Shown here: one piece after another, positions 6,883 through 15,013 of the stretch
How positions within the stretch are numbered: the stretch's first letter is position 1
Layout: each line of letters starts with the position of its first letter
DNA from: Methanomicrobiales archaeon
GTDB lineage: Archaea > Halobacteriota > Methanomicrobia > Methanomicrobiales > JACTUA01
DNA: 33,080 nt
Assembly: GCA_030019205.1 (NCBI GenBank)
Contig: JASEFH010000026.1
Coordinates: 1 to 33,080 of the forward strand
Direction of reading: 5' to 3'
Made by a program: the position numbers and the translations under genes
Notes under the pieces: model-generated
What the model was told of the DNA's origin: nothing
What the model saw: only the letters and a program-made list of their open reading frames with translations
Database searches by the model: none

Positions 6883-6963
6883 TCCACCGATAATCCACAC
6901 CGTAATCCGCTGGTAAGAATTACTATTAAGTAGAGTCAATCGAAAGAGTCACATGTCCGAGGT
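6883..6963 (+). promoter_or_regulatory. fdhA1 promoter, upstream motif and leader
   Basis: Three parts recur before fdhA2. The upstream 10-mer TCCACCGATA is at 6883-6892, 87 bases before the ATG (85 bases for fdhA2). A weak TATA box (ACTATTAAG) lies at 6922-6930. The leader contains TGTCCGAGGT (6954-6963), identical in fdhA2 and ending seven bases before each ATG; its GAGGT is the ribosome-binding site. Within the element AATCC occurs twice about 13 bases apart (6892-6896, 6904-6908). Function as activator or repressor site is inferred from this conservation. Confidence 0.5.
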
Positions 6964-6969
6964 AGACTC

Positions 6970-9039
6970 ATGGACCTTAAGTACGTACCAACCACCTGCC
7001 CCTACTGCGGGACAGGCTGCAGCTTCAACCTTGTTGTAAAAGACAACAAGGTGGCCGGTGTCGCGCCGTTCCAGCGTTCGCCGGTCAACGAAGGCAAGGT
7101 ATGCCCCAAGGGCAACTACGCGCACGAGTTCATCAACAGCAAGGACCGCCTCACTACCCCGCTCATCAAGAAAGACGGGAAGTTCGTCCCCGCGAGCTGG
7201 GACGAGGCCTACGACCTGATCGCCAGGAAGTTCAAGTCCTACAAGCCGAGCGAGCTCGCCGTCCTGGCCTCCGCCCGCGTCTCCAACGAGGACAACTACG
7301 CGATGATGAAGTTCGCCCGCGGTGTCCTGAAGACCCCGCACATCGACCACTGCGCCCGCCTCTGCCACGCCTCGACAGTCGCCGGGCTCGCAGCGACGTT
7401 CGGATCCGGTGCGATGACCAACTCGATCGGCGACATCGCCCAGAGCAAGTGCGTCTTCATCATCGGGTCGAACACCTTCGAGCAGCACCCGCTCATCGGG
7501 CGCCGGGTGATGCAGGCGAAGAAGAACGGTGCGAAGCTCATCTACGCCGACCCCCGGCTCACCCCGACGGGGAAGCAGGCGGACCTCTTCATGCAGTTCG
7601 TCTCCGGTTCGGATGTGGCGATCTTCAACGGTCTGATGCAGGAGATCATCCGCAACGGCTGGGAGGACAAGGAGTTCATCGCGAATCGCACCAAGGACTA
7701 CGAGAAGCTCAAAGAAGTCGTGATGAAGCCCGAGTACAGCCTGGAGAACGTCTCCAAGATCTCGGGCATCCCGGTCGAGGATCTCAAGAAGGCCACCGAG
7801 TGGTTCGCCAAGGCGGAGTCCGCCTGCGTCTGCTACTCGATGGGCATCACCCAGCACACCACCGGCGTGGACAATGTCAAGTCGGTCGCCAACCTCCAGA
7901 TGCTCACCGGCAACCTGGGCAAGCCCGGTACCGGCGTGAACGCTCTCCGCGGCCAGAACAATGTCCAGGGCGCCTGCGACATGGGATGCCTGCCGGTGGT
8001 CTTCTCCGGTTACCAGAAAGTGATCGATCCGGCGGCGCACAAGAAGTTCGCCGACGCCTGGGGATTCCCCGACGGCATCGCCGAGGGCAAGAACGGCTAC
8101 GAGGTCACCGTGATGATGGATGTCCTTGTCGACAAGCCCGGCGAGCTCAAGGCGATGTACATTATGGGCGAGAACCCGATGATCAGCGATCCGGACCTCC
8201 ACCACGTGGAGAAGGCGCTCAAGAACCTGGAGTTCCTGGTCGTGCAGGACATCTTCCTGACGGAGACCGCCGAGCTGGCGGACGTCGTCCTCCCGGCCGC
8301 CTGCTACGCGGAGAAGGACGGCACACAGACCAGCACCGAGCGGCGCGTGCAGCGCTGGCGGAAGGCTGTCGAACCGCCGGGAGAGGCGAAAGCCGACTGG
8401 CAGATCATCAGCGAACTGGCGGCGAAGATGGGCTACGCGGCGCAGTTCCCCTACAAGAGCGCGGAGGAGATCTTCAACGAGATGGCGAAACTGACACCCT
8501 CGTATGCAGGCATGACATACGCCCGCCTATCCAAGCCCGAGGCGCTTCACTGGCCCTGCCCGTCGGCAGACCACCCGGGAACGCCGATCCTGCACAAGGA
8601 CAAGTTCGCGCACCCCGACGGTCTCGGCGTATTCTTCCCCATCGAGTTCAAACCGCCGGCCGAGGTGCCGGATGCGCAGTATCCCTTCGTCCTCACCACC
8701 GGACGTTGCATCTGGCAGTGGCACACGGGCACGATGACCCGCCGCTCGGAGTCCCTGGAGAAGGAGGCCCCGACCGGCTGGATCGAGATTAACGTGGAGG
8801 ACGCCAGGGAGCTGGGGATCAAGGACGGCGAAGCGGTGAAGGCGATCACCCGCAGGGGCGAGGTGAAGGTTCCTGCGAAGGTGACAAAGGACATCAAGAA
8901 GGGCGTCATGTTCATGCCGTTCCACTACAAGGAGTGCGCGGCGAACGTCCTGACGAACAACGCGCTCGATCCGATCGCCAAGATCCCGGAGTTCAAGGCC
9001 TGTGCTGTTCGGGTCGAGAAGATACCGGAGGTGCAGTAA
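6970..9039 (+). CDS. fdhA: F420-dependent formate dehydrogenase, alpha (catalytic) subunit, copy 1
   Basis: Molybdenum/tungsten-bis-pterin enzyme subunit that oxidises formate to CO2 and passes electrons to FdhB for F420 reduction. The 689-aa length is normal. C10, C13, C17 (CPYCGTGC) and C45 bind the [4Fe-4S] cluster. The active site HCARLCH has Cys132 as the metal ligand where some enzymes have selenocysteine, followed by the catalytic His133. The molybdopterin-binding domain follows, with NTFEQHPLIGRRVM, MGITQHTTGVDN and GQNNVQGACDMG, and a C-terminal molydopterin-dinucleotide domain beginning around LTTGRCIWQWHTGTMTRRS. Its stop overlaps the fdhB1 start by one base (TAATG). Bases 7460-7928 are identical to fdhA2, whereas the first 130 codons are much more diverged, a sign of gene conversion. 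Confidence 0.97.
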   Translation: MDLKYVPTTCPYCGTGCSFNLVVKDNKVAGVAPFQRSPVNEGKVCPKGNYAHEFINSKDRLTTPLIKKDGKFVPASWDEAYDLIARKFKSYKPSELAVLASARVSNEDNYAMMKFARGVLKTPHIDHCARLCHASTVAGLAATFGSGAMTNSIGDIAQSKCVFIIGSNTFEQHPLIGRRVMQAKKNGAKLIYADPRLTPTGKQADLFMQFVSGSDVAIFNGLMQEIIRNGWEDKEFIANRTKDYEKLKEVVMKPEYSLENVSKISGIPVEDLKKATEWFAKAESACVCYSMGITQHTTGVDNVKSVANLQMLTGNLGKPGTGVNALRGQNNVQGACDMGCLPVVFSGYQKVIDPAAHKKFADAWGFPDGIAEGKNGYEVTVMMDVLVDKPGELKAMYIMGENPMISDPDLHHVEKALKNLEFLVVQDIFLTETAELADVVLPAACYAEKDGTQTSTERRVQRWRKAVEPPGEAKADWQIISELAAKMGYAAQFPYKSAEEIFNEMAKLTPSYAGMTYARLSKPEALHWPCPSADHPGTPILHKDKFAHPDGLGVFFPIEFKPPAEVPDAQYPFVLTTGRCIWQWHTGTMTRRSESLEKEAPTGWIEINVEDARELGIKDGEAVKAITRRGEVKVPAKVTKDIKKGVMFMPFHYKECAANVLTNNALDPIAKIPEFKACAVRVEKIPEVQ
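7460..7928 (+). repeat. 469-bp segment identical to 10840-11308 (fdhA1 copy)
   Basis: Line-by-line comparison shows no difference over 469 bases, ending at T7929/A7930 (C, G in copy 2) and beginning after A7459 (G in copy 2). The surrounding coding sequence differs visibly, including at silent sites, for example at 7201-7398 versus 10581-10778. Confidence 0.95.
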
Positions 9040-10193
9040 TGGCAAAGAAAGGAGACATGTTCTACGCATGGTCCACGGATGCGGACCTGCAGAAGAAGGG
9101 CGAGTGCGGGGGGGCGGTGTCTGCCATCCTCAAGCATGCCCTCGAGAGCAGGGCGGTGGATGCAGTCCTCGCCGTGAAGAAGGGTGCCGACATCTACACC
9201 GCCGAGCCTGCCCTGATCACCAACCCTGCGGATATCGCTCAGACGGCCGGTTCCCTGCACTGCGGCACGCTGCTCCTCTCCAAACTGGTCAAGAAGTACC
9301 TCGACGGGGCGAACGGCATGAAGCTCGCTGTCACCGTGAAGGGGTGCGACCTGATGGGACTCCTGGAGCTTGCCAAGCGCAACGCGATCAATCTGGACAA
9401 CCTCTTCCTGATCGGCGTCAACTGCGGCGGATCCGTGAGCCCCGTCACGGCCCGGAAGATGATCGCCGACAAGTACGGGGTCAACCCCGACGATGTCGTC
9501 AAGGAGGAGATCGACAAGGGTCAGTTCATCATCCAGACGAAGGATGGCCAGCACAAGGGCATCTCGATGGACGAGCTCGAGGAGCATGGCTACGGACGCC
9601 GCAGCAACTGCCGCCGCTGCAAGATGAAGGTCCCGCGGCAGGCGGACCTCGCCTGCGGCAACTGGGGCGTCATCGGCGACAAGGCCGGGAAGGCGACCTT
9701 TGTCGAGGTCTGCAGCGACCGCGGGGCCCGGATGCTCGATTCGGCAGTGCAGGCGAACAAGCTGGCGGTCGAGGCGCCCAACCCGAAGGGCATCGAGATC
9801 CGCGGCAAGACCGAGAACGCGATGTTCAAGCTCGGCGACAAGTGGCGGAAGAAGGACTTTGCCGCGCTCGGCAGAGATGTCTGGACCACGATCGCGAAGG
9901 AGACGTCGCGGTGCATCAAGTGCTACTCCTGCATCGAGAACTGTCCGGTCTGCTTCGAGGTCGCCGATGAACTGAAAAAACCGAGCCTGCTGGTCAAAGC
10001 CGGAGAACTGCCGCCGAACCCCATGTTCCACCTGCGCCGTTTCGCGCACATCTCGGACTCCTGCATCAACTGCGGGCAGTGCGAGGAGCTCTGCGCGATG
10101 GACATCCCGCTCGCCCTCTTCTCGCACGCGATCCGGGTTGAAGGCGACGCCGCGTTCGAACCGAAACTGGGTGCTCCAGCGTACAAGAACTGA
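9039..10193 (+). CDS. fdhB: F420-dependent formate dehydrogenase, beta subunit, copy 1
   Basis: FdhB transfers electrons from FdhA through iron-sulfur clusters and FAD to coenzyme F420. 384 aa. The N-terminal and central parts are of the FrhB/FdhB C-terminal type (F420-reducing, FAD-binding), with the conserved VKGCD (about 100), GVNCGGS (127-133) and cysteines C191, C194 and C206. Two ferredoxin-like cluster motifs follow: C292xxC295xxC298xxxC302-P and C342xxC345xxC348xxxC352. In the second one the usual proline after the last cysteine is replaced (CAMDIP). The tail ends about 30 residues earlier than in copy 2. ATG at 9039 overlaps the fdhA1 stop. A seven-T terminator follows the stop. Confidence 0.95.
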   Translation: MAKKGDMFYAWSTDADLQKKGECGGAVSAILKHALESRAVDAVLAVKKGADIYTAEPALITNPADIAQTAGSLHCGTLLLSKLVKKYLDGANGMKLAVTVKGCDLMGLLELAKRNAINLDNLFLIGVNCGGSVSPVTARKMIADKYGVNPDDVVKEEIDKGQFIIQTKDGQHKGISMDELEEHGYGRRSNCRRCKMKVPRQADLACGNWGVIGDKAGKATFVEVCSDRGARMLDSAVQANKLAVEAPNPKGIEIRGKTENAMFKLGDKWRKKDFAALGRDVWTTIAKETSRCIKCYSCIENCPVCFEVADELKKPSLLVKAGELPPNPMFHLRRFAHISDSCINCGQCEELCAMDIPLALFSHAIRVEGDAAFEPKLGAPAYKN

Positions 10194-10201
10194 TATCACT
10201 C

Positions 10202-10208
10202 TTTTTTT
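10202..10208 (+). terminator. T-run terminator after fdhB1
   Basis: Seven consecutive T nine bases after the fdhB1 stop, in GC-rich DNA; archaeal RNA polymerase terminates at such U-rich runs. It suggests fdhA1B1 and fdhA2B2 are separate transcripts, in line with the full promoter before fdhA2. Confidence 0.6.
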
Positions 10209-10264
10209 CGAATTCCAGGACTGCCGCTCGGACCGCTGGCGGGTTCGGCCCGATCCGCATGCAT

Positions 10265-10343
10265 TCCACCGATATTCACCAAAAATCGCGGAATTTTCAC
10301 CATCCTTATATACCCTGAAACCCAAGGTCTAAGTGTCCGAGGT
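10265..10343 (+). promoter_or_regulatory. fdhA2 promoter, upstream motif and leader
   Basis: The 10-mer TCCACCGATA (10265-10274) is shared with fdhA1 at almost the same distance from the ATG. It is followed by a clearly stronger TATA box than in fdhA1 (CTTATATAC, about 10305-10313). Transcription should start near 10337, giving a leader of about 13 bases that includes much of the shared TGTCCGAGGT (10334-10343). Confidence 0.6.
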
Positions 10344-10349
10344 TTATCC

Positions 10350-12410
10350 ATGGATATGAAAGTTGTTCCCACAACCTGCCCGTACTGCGGTACGGGGTGT
10401 GGATTCAACCTCGTGGTGCGCGACGGCAAGGCGGTCGAGGTGACCGCCTGGCAGCGCAACCCCGTCAACGAGGGGAAGCTATGCCCGAAAGGACGCTACG
10501 CCCACGAGTTCATCCACCGTGAGGACCGGCTGACAAAGCCGCTCATCAAGAAGAACGGGAAGTTCCAGGAGGCGAGCTGGGACGAGGCCTACGACCTGAT
10601 CGTGAGCAAGTTCAAGTCCTACAAGCCCGATGAGATGGCGTGCCTCTCTTCCGCCCGCGTATCGAACGAGGAGAACTACCTGATGAACAAGTTCGCCCGG
10701 GCTGTGCTGAAGACGCGGCACATCGACCACTGCGCCCGCCTCTGCCACGCCTCCACGGTCGTGGGGCTCGCCGGCGCGTTCGGATCCGGTGCGATGACCA
10801 ACTCGATCGGCGACATCGCCCAGAGCAAGTGCGTCTTCGTCATCGGGTCGAACACCTTCGAGCAGCACCCGCTCATCGGGCGCCGGGTGATGCAGGCGAA
10901 GAAGAACGGTGCGAAGCTCATCTACGCCGACCCCCGGCTCACCCCGACGGGGAAGCAGGCGGACCTCTTCATGCAGTTCGTCTCCGGTTCGGATGTGGCG
11001 ATCTTCAACGGTCTGATGCAGGAGATCATCCGCAACGGCTGGGAGGACAAGGAGTTCATCGCGAATCGCACCAAGGACTACGAGAAGCTCAAAGAAGTCG
11101 TGATGAAGCCCGAGTACAGCCTGGAGAACGTCTCCAAGATCTCGGGCATCCCGGTCGAGGATCTCAAGAAGGCCACCGAGTGGTTCGCCAAGGCGGAGTC
11201 CGCCTGCGTCTGCTACTCGATGGGCATCACCCAGCACACCACCGGCGTGGACAATGTCAAGTCGGTCGCCAACCTCCAGATGCTCACCGGCAACCTGGGC
11301 AAGCCCGGCGCCGGCGTGAACGCTCTCCGCGGCCAGAACAATGTCCAGGGGGCCTGCGACATGGGGGCGCTCCCGAACGTCTACTCCGGTTACCAGGCGG
11401 TCATCGTCCCCGAGAACCGCAAGAAGATGATGGATGCCTGGGGAGTCGAGATCGCCGAGGGCAAGGTGGGCTACACGGTCACCGAGATGATCAACGTCCT
11501 CGCCGATAAGCCCGGCGAACTGAAATGCATGTACATCATGGGCGAGAACCCGATGCTCTCCGATCCCGACCTCCACCACGTGGAGGAGGCGCTCAAGAAC
11601 CTGGAGTTCCTGGTCGTGCAGGACATCTTCCTGACGGAGACCGCCCAGCTGGCGGACGTCGTCCTCCCGGCCGCCTGCTACGCGGAGAAGGACGGCACAC
11701 AGACCAGCACCGAGCGGCGCGTGCAGCGCTGGCGGAAGGCTGTCGAACCGCCGGGAGAGGCGAAAGCCGATTGGCAGATCATCAGCGAACTGGCGGCGAA
11801 GATGGGCTACGCGGCGCAGTTCCCCTACAAGAGCGCGGAGGAGATCTTCAACGAGATCGCGAAGGTAACCCCCTCCTATGGCGGTATGTCCTATGCCCGC
11901 CTCGAGAGGCCCGAGGCGCTCCACTGGCCCTGCCCGTCGGCAGACCACCCGGGAACGCCGATCCTGCACACCCAGAAGTTCGCGCACCCCGATGGTCTCG
12001 GCGTCTTCACCCCGATCGAGTGGAAGCCCCCGGCCGAGGTGCCGGATAAGGACTACCCGTATATCCTCACCACGGGACGGACCATCTGGCAGTGGCACAC
12101 GGGCACGATGACCCGCCGCTCCCCGTCGCTCGAGAAGGAGGCCCCGACCGGCTGGATCGAGATTAACGTGGAGGACGCCAGAGAGCTGGGAATCAAGAAC
12201 GGCGAAGTGGTGAAGGCCAGCACCCGCCGCGGTTCCGTGAATGTACCGGCGAAGGTGACAAAGGACATCAAGAAAGGGGAGATGTTCATGCCGTTCCACT
12301 ACGCCGAATGTGCGGCGAACGTCCTGACGAACAACGTACTCGACCCGGTCGCCAAGATCCCGGAGTTCAAGGCCTGTGCTGTTCGGGTCGAGAAGATCCA
12401 GGGGGCCTGA
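10350..12410 (+). CDS. fdhA: F420-dependent formate dehydrogenase, alpha (catalytic) subunit, copy 2
   Basis: Second catalytic subunit of 686 aa, with the same functional residues as copy 1: the cluster cysteines C10, C13, C17 and C45, and active-site Cys132-His133 in HCARLCH. It differs from copy 1 mainly in residues 1-130, in a segment around residues 340-405 (with a net three-residue shortening after SGYQ), and in the C-terminal third; the remaining parts are nearly identical in protein and DNA. The TATA box is better than that of copy 1, so this may be the more strongly expressed copy; that is inference. fdhB2 begins three bases after the stop. No selenocysteine codon is present in either copy. 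Confidence 0.97.
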   Translation: MDMKVVPTTCPYCGTGCGFNLVVRDGKAVEVTAWQRNPVNEGKLCPKGRYAHEFIHREDRLTKPLIKKNGKFQEASWDEAYDLIVSKFKSYKPDEMACLSSARVSNEENYLMNKFARAVLKTRHIDHCARLCHASTVVGLAGAFGSGAMTNSIGDIAQSKCVFVIGSNTFEQHPLIGRRVMQAKKNGAKLIYADPRLTPTGKQADLFMQFVSGSDVAIFNGLMQEIIRNGWEDKEFIANRTKDYEKLKEVVMKPEYSLENVSKISGIPVEDLKKATEWFAKAESACVCYSMGITQHTTGVDNVKSVANLQMLTGNLGKPGAGVNALRGQNNVQGACDMGALPNVYSGYQAVIVPENRKKMMDAWGVEIAEGKVGYTVTEMINVLADKPGELKCMYIMGENPMLSDPDLHHVEEALKNLEFLVVQDIFLTETAQLADVVLPAACYAEKDGTQTSTERRVQRWRKAVEPPGEAKADWQIISELAAKMGYAAQFPYKSAEEIFNEIAKVTPSYGGMSYARLERPEALHWPCPSADHPGTPILHTQKFAHPDGLGVFTPIEWKPPAEVPDKDYPYILTTGRTIWQWHTGTMTRRSPSLEKEAPTGWIEINVEDARELGIKNGEVVKASTRRGSVNVPAKVTKDIKKGEMFMPFHYAECAANVLTNNVLDPVAKIPEFKACAVRVEKIQGA
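10840..11308 (+). repeat. 469-bp segment identical to 7460-7928 (fdhA2 copy)
   Basis: Direct repeat partner of the fdhA1 segment, at a constant offset of 3380 bases. A further near-identical block is 8212-8483 versus 11583-11854 (two differences noticed), and a shorter one lies in fdhB (9591-9689 versus 12968-13066). Confidence 0.95.
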
Positions 12411-12413
12411 GCC

Positions 12414-13655
12414 ATGGTAACGAAAGGCGACATGCTATACGCCTGGTCGACGGATGACGCCATCCGCGAGGCCGGCGAGACCGGCGGCACCATCACCGCG
12501 CTGCTCAAGTTCGCCCTCGAGAGCGGCATGGTCGATGCCGTCTATGCGGTGCGGAAGGGTATCGATCTCTACGATGCCCAGCCCGTTCTGATCACGGACC
12601 CGAAGGAGGTCATCAGCACGGCGGGCTCCCTCCACATGGGTACCCTGCTCGTACCCAAGCTGCTCCGCCGCTGTGTGACGAGCGCCGATCCGAACATGAA
12701 GATCGCCGTCGTCCTGAAGGGCTGCGACGTGATGGCCGCCTACGAGATGGCCAAGAGGAACCAGCTGAACCTGGACAACCTGATCATGATCGGCGTCAAC
12801 TGCGGTGGATCCGTCCGCCCGGCGGTCGCCCGCAAGATGATCAAGGAGAAGTTCGGCATCGACCCCGATACCGTCGTCAAGGAGGAGATCGACAAGGGCC
12901 AGTTCATCGTCGAGACGGCTGACGGCCAGCACAAGGGCATCTCGATGGACGAGCTCGAGGAGGAGGGCTACGGACGCCGCAGCAACTGCCGCCGCTGCAA
13001 GATGAAGGTCCCGCGGCAGGCGGACCTCGCCTGCGGCAACTGGGGCGTCATCGGCGACAAGGCCGGGAACGCCACCTTTGTCGAGGTGACGAGCGAGAAG
13101 GGCGCCAACCTGATGAACGCGGCGGCCCAGGGCGGCGCGATCAAGACCGAGGCGGCGCCGGCGAAGGGCATCGAGATCCGCGGCAAAGTCGAGAACGCGA
13201 TGCTCAAGCTCGGCGACAAGTGGCGCGAGAAGTACTTCAAGTCGATGGGCACGGGCAAAGACCGGCTGCAGCTGATCATGGACCAGACCTCCCGTTGCAT
13301 CCGATGCTACTCCTGCATCGAGAACTGTCCGGTCTGCTACTGCGTCGAGTGCAGCACCAAGAAGCCCTACCTGGTCCCCCCCGGCGAGATCCCCCCGAAC
13401 TTCATGTTCCACCTGATCCGTTTCGCGCACATCTCCGACTCCTGCGTGAACTGCGGGCAGTGCGAGGAGCTCTGCCCCGTGGAGATCGAGAACTCCCGCT
13501 TCATGCACGCCATCCAGACCGATCTCGAGTCGATGTTCGGCTACGTCCCCGGCGTCGACATGACGCTCCCCGTGCTCGCCCTCGTGGAGGAGCCAACGGA
13601 ACGCGAGCGGCTGACGGCCACGGGATCCGACCAGATCTTCGATATCTTCAAGTGA
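12414..13655 (+). CDS. fdhB: F420-dependent formate dehydrogenase, beta subunit, copy 2
   Basis: 413-aa FdhB with the same arrangement as copy 1: F420/FAD-binding body, C192/C195/C207, then cluster motifs C295xxC298xxC301xxxC305-P and C344xxC347xxC350xxxC354-P, here with the canonical proline. Between the clusters it has extra cysteines (VCYCVEC). The C-terminus extends about 30 residues beyond copy 1 (...GYVPGVDMTLPVLAL...), with a form usual for methanogen FdhB. ATG at 12414 comes three bases after the fdhA2 stop, with the GGGGG of the fdhA2 end as possible ribosome site. A nine-T run follows the gene. By its motifs this copy looks the more canonical of the two. Confidence 0.95.
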   Translation: MVTKGDMLYAWSTDDAIREAGETGGTITALLKFALESGMVDAVYAVRKGIDLYDAQPVLITDPKEVISTAGSLHMGTLLVPKLLRRCVTSADPNMKIAVVLKGCDVMAAYEMAKRNQLNLDNLIMIGVNCGGSVRPAVARKMIKEKFGIDPDTVVKEEIDKGQFIVETADGQHKGISMDELEEEGYGRRSNCRRCKMKVPRQADLACGNWGVIGDKAGNATFVEVTSEKGANLMNAAAQGGAIKTEAAPAKGIEIRGKVENAMLKLGDKWREKYFKSMGTGKDRLQLIMDQTSRCIRCYSCIENCPVCYCVECSTKKPYLVPPGEIPPNFMFHLIRFAHISDSCVNCGQCEELCPVEIENSRFMHAIQTDLESMFGYVPGVDMTLPVLALVEEPTERERLTATGSDQIFDIFK

Positions 13656-13675
13656 GACCCGGACGGGGCATCACC

Positions 13676-13684
13676 TTTTTTTTT
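13676..13684 (+). terminator. T-run terminator after fdhB2
   Basis: Nine consecutive T starting 21 bases after the fdhB2 stop. It should end the fdhA2B2 transcript, so fdhC needs its own promoter. Confidence 0.65.
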
Positions 13685-14059
13685 GACATTTCCCCAGGTA
13701 CCGTGAGGGTTATCCCGGGATCGAATCTCCGGGCGCCGCATGCCGTCATCCGACTCCGAGGACTCCGCATCTCGCTGCGAGGAGTCCGGGGCAGTTCAGT
13801 ACCGCATCTCTGCCGTATCCGTCCATGGAAATCCAAACAAGCGCGCTGGGATCACCTTTAAATCCACTGTACGCACAGTATTACTCCCATACATTTCCCG
13901 GAGCCGGAATGTTGATGCATAGTTGACTTTTCAATCAGGTTTGAGAGATGCCCTTTACACCCGTGCAGGGATATTCCACCCTCTCATACGATAATATCTC
14001 CGAAAATGACAGTACAAAGAGAAAGATATTTATCTAATTTGGGGAAAACTGATCAATTG
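13685..14059. other. Non-coding stretch between fdhB2 and fdhC
   Basis: No convincing gene in about 375 bases. The first part is GC-rich with imperfect inverted repeats (GGACTCC 13760-13766 with GGAGTCC 13781-13787; ACTGT 13866-13870 with ACAGT 13875-13879). The second part (13880-14059) becomes AT-rich and promoter-like, with an extra TATA-like ATATTTAT near 14029. Short open frames here have no protein-like features. Confidence 0.5.
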
Positions 14060-14093
14060 ACCTATACAGGTTTAATAAGTTGCTGGTATAGGT
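14060..14093 (+). promoter_or_regulatory. fdhC promoter with inverted repeat around the TATA-like box (candidate operator)
   Basis: A perfect 8-bp inverted repeat, ACCTATAC (14060-14067) and GTATAGGT (14086-14093), brackets the TATA-like TTTAATAA (14071-14078). Transcription from that box would begin near 14100, so the downstream arm lies between box and start, a usual position for an archaeal repressor. If instead the box near 14029 is used, the repeat would be a leader hairpin. The ribosome-binding site GAGAGGTGTG follows at 14105-14114, before the ATG at 14119. Confidence 0.5.
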
Positions 14094-14118
14094 AGGATGT
14101 TAAGAGAGGTGTGTAGAA

Positions 14119-14991
14119 ATGGTATTCCATCCACCAGTAGCAATCGTTGCTAAGGCTGGCGATGCCGGCAAGTACAAGACGGGGTTGCCATCCTGGAACA
14201 TGGTTCTTCGTGGCTTCCTGTCCGGTGCATTCATTGCGATGGGCGGTGCCCTCGCCACGGTCTGCAGCACGGGCATCATGGCCACCGACGTCGCGATGCG
14301 GTTCGGTACGGCAAGCGCAGGCGTCTCGCAGCTCGTTCTGGGAGCGGTCTTCCCGGTGGGGCTGATCATCACCGTGCTGACCGGCGCAGAGCTCTTCACG
14401 GGCGACGCGATGCTGGCGCCCATGGCGGCATTCATCCACCGGATCAGCTGGGCATCCGTGCTGAACCTCTGGGTCTGGGTGTACATCGGCAACTTCATCG
14501 GGTCGGTATGGTTCGCCTACATCATGGCCTACGGTCCGTTCAGCACCTGGAATGCCGCAGGTGCGGCAACGCTCACCGCATTCGGTAACAGGGGCGTAGC
14601 GATCGCTTTAGCGAAAGTGAGTTACGTCGGCCTTGCGGGCATGTGGTCTGCATTCCTGAAGGCGATTGCCTGCAACTGGCTCGTGAACCTCGCCATCCTG
14701 CTCGGTATCTGCGCGGACGATGCCATCGGCAAGATCGTCGGCATCTGGTTCCCGATCTTCGCATTCGTCGCCTCCGGGTTCGAGCACTCCATCGCTAACA
14801 TGTACTTCATTCCAGCAGGCATATTCACCGACGCGCTCGCCGGCAGTCCGAACGCCGCTGCCCTGAACTGGGTCACCCTGTGGACGAACAATGTCATCGT
14901 GGTCACTCTCGGCAATATTGTCGGCGGTATGTTCTTCGTCGGTGTGCTCTACTGGGTCGCGTTCCGGAAGGAGATCGCTGCCCTGAAGTAG
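14119..14991 (+). CDS. fdhC: Formate channel/transporter FdhC (FNT family)
   Basis: Formate-nitrite-transporter family membrane protein, 290 aa, a pentameric channel-like carrier bringing formate to FdhAB. It has six hydrophobic segments, roughly 28-50, 66-90, 112-135, 160-187, 196-216 and 250-282. Family signatures are GAELFTGDAM after the second segment and GFEHSIANMYFIPAG with the conserved central His. Its position downstream of two fdhAB pairs supports formate as the substrate. It is a separate transcript from fdhA2B2 by the T-run and the promoter region. The ATG at 14119 has a strong Shine-Dalgarno site. The following membrane OB-fold gene begins 22 bases later and may share the transcript. 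Confidence 0.95.
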   Translation: MVFHPPVAIVAKAGDAGKYKTGLPSWNMVLRGFLSGAFIAMGGALATVCSTGIMATDVAMRFGTASAGVSQLVLGAVFPVGLIITVLTGAELFTGDAMLAPMAAFIHRISWASVLNLWVWVYIGNFIGSVWFAYIMAYGPFSTWNAAGAATLTAFGNRGVAIALAKVSYVGLAGMWSAFLKAIACNWLVNLAILLGICADDAIGKIVGIWFPIFAFVASGFEHSIANMYFIPAGIFTDALAGSPNAAALNWVTLWTNNVIVVTLGNIVGGMFFVGVLYWVAFRKEIAALK

Positions 14992-15013
14992 ATACAGAGC
15001 TAACGATATACCG

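Noticed and set aside
6970-12410. Selenocysteine-containing formate dehydrogenase
   Set aside because: Both copies encode cysteine, not TGA, at residue 132 of HCARLCH.
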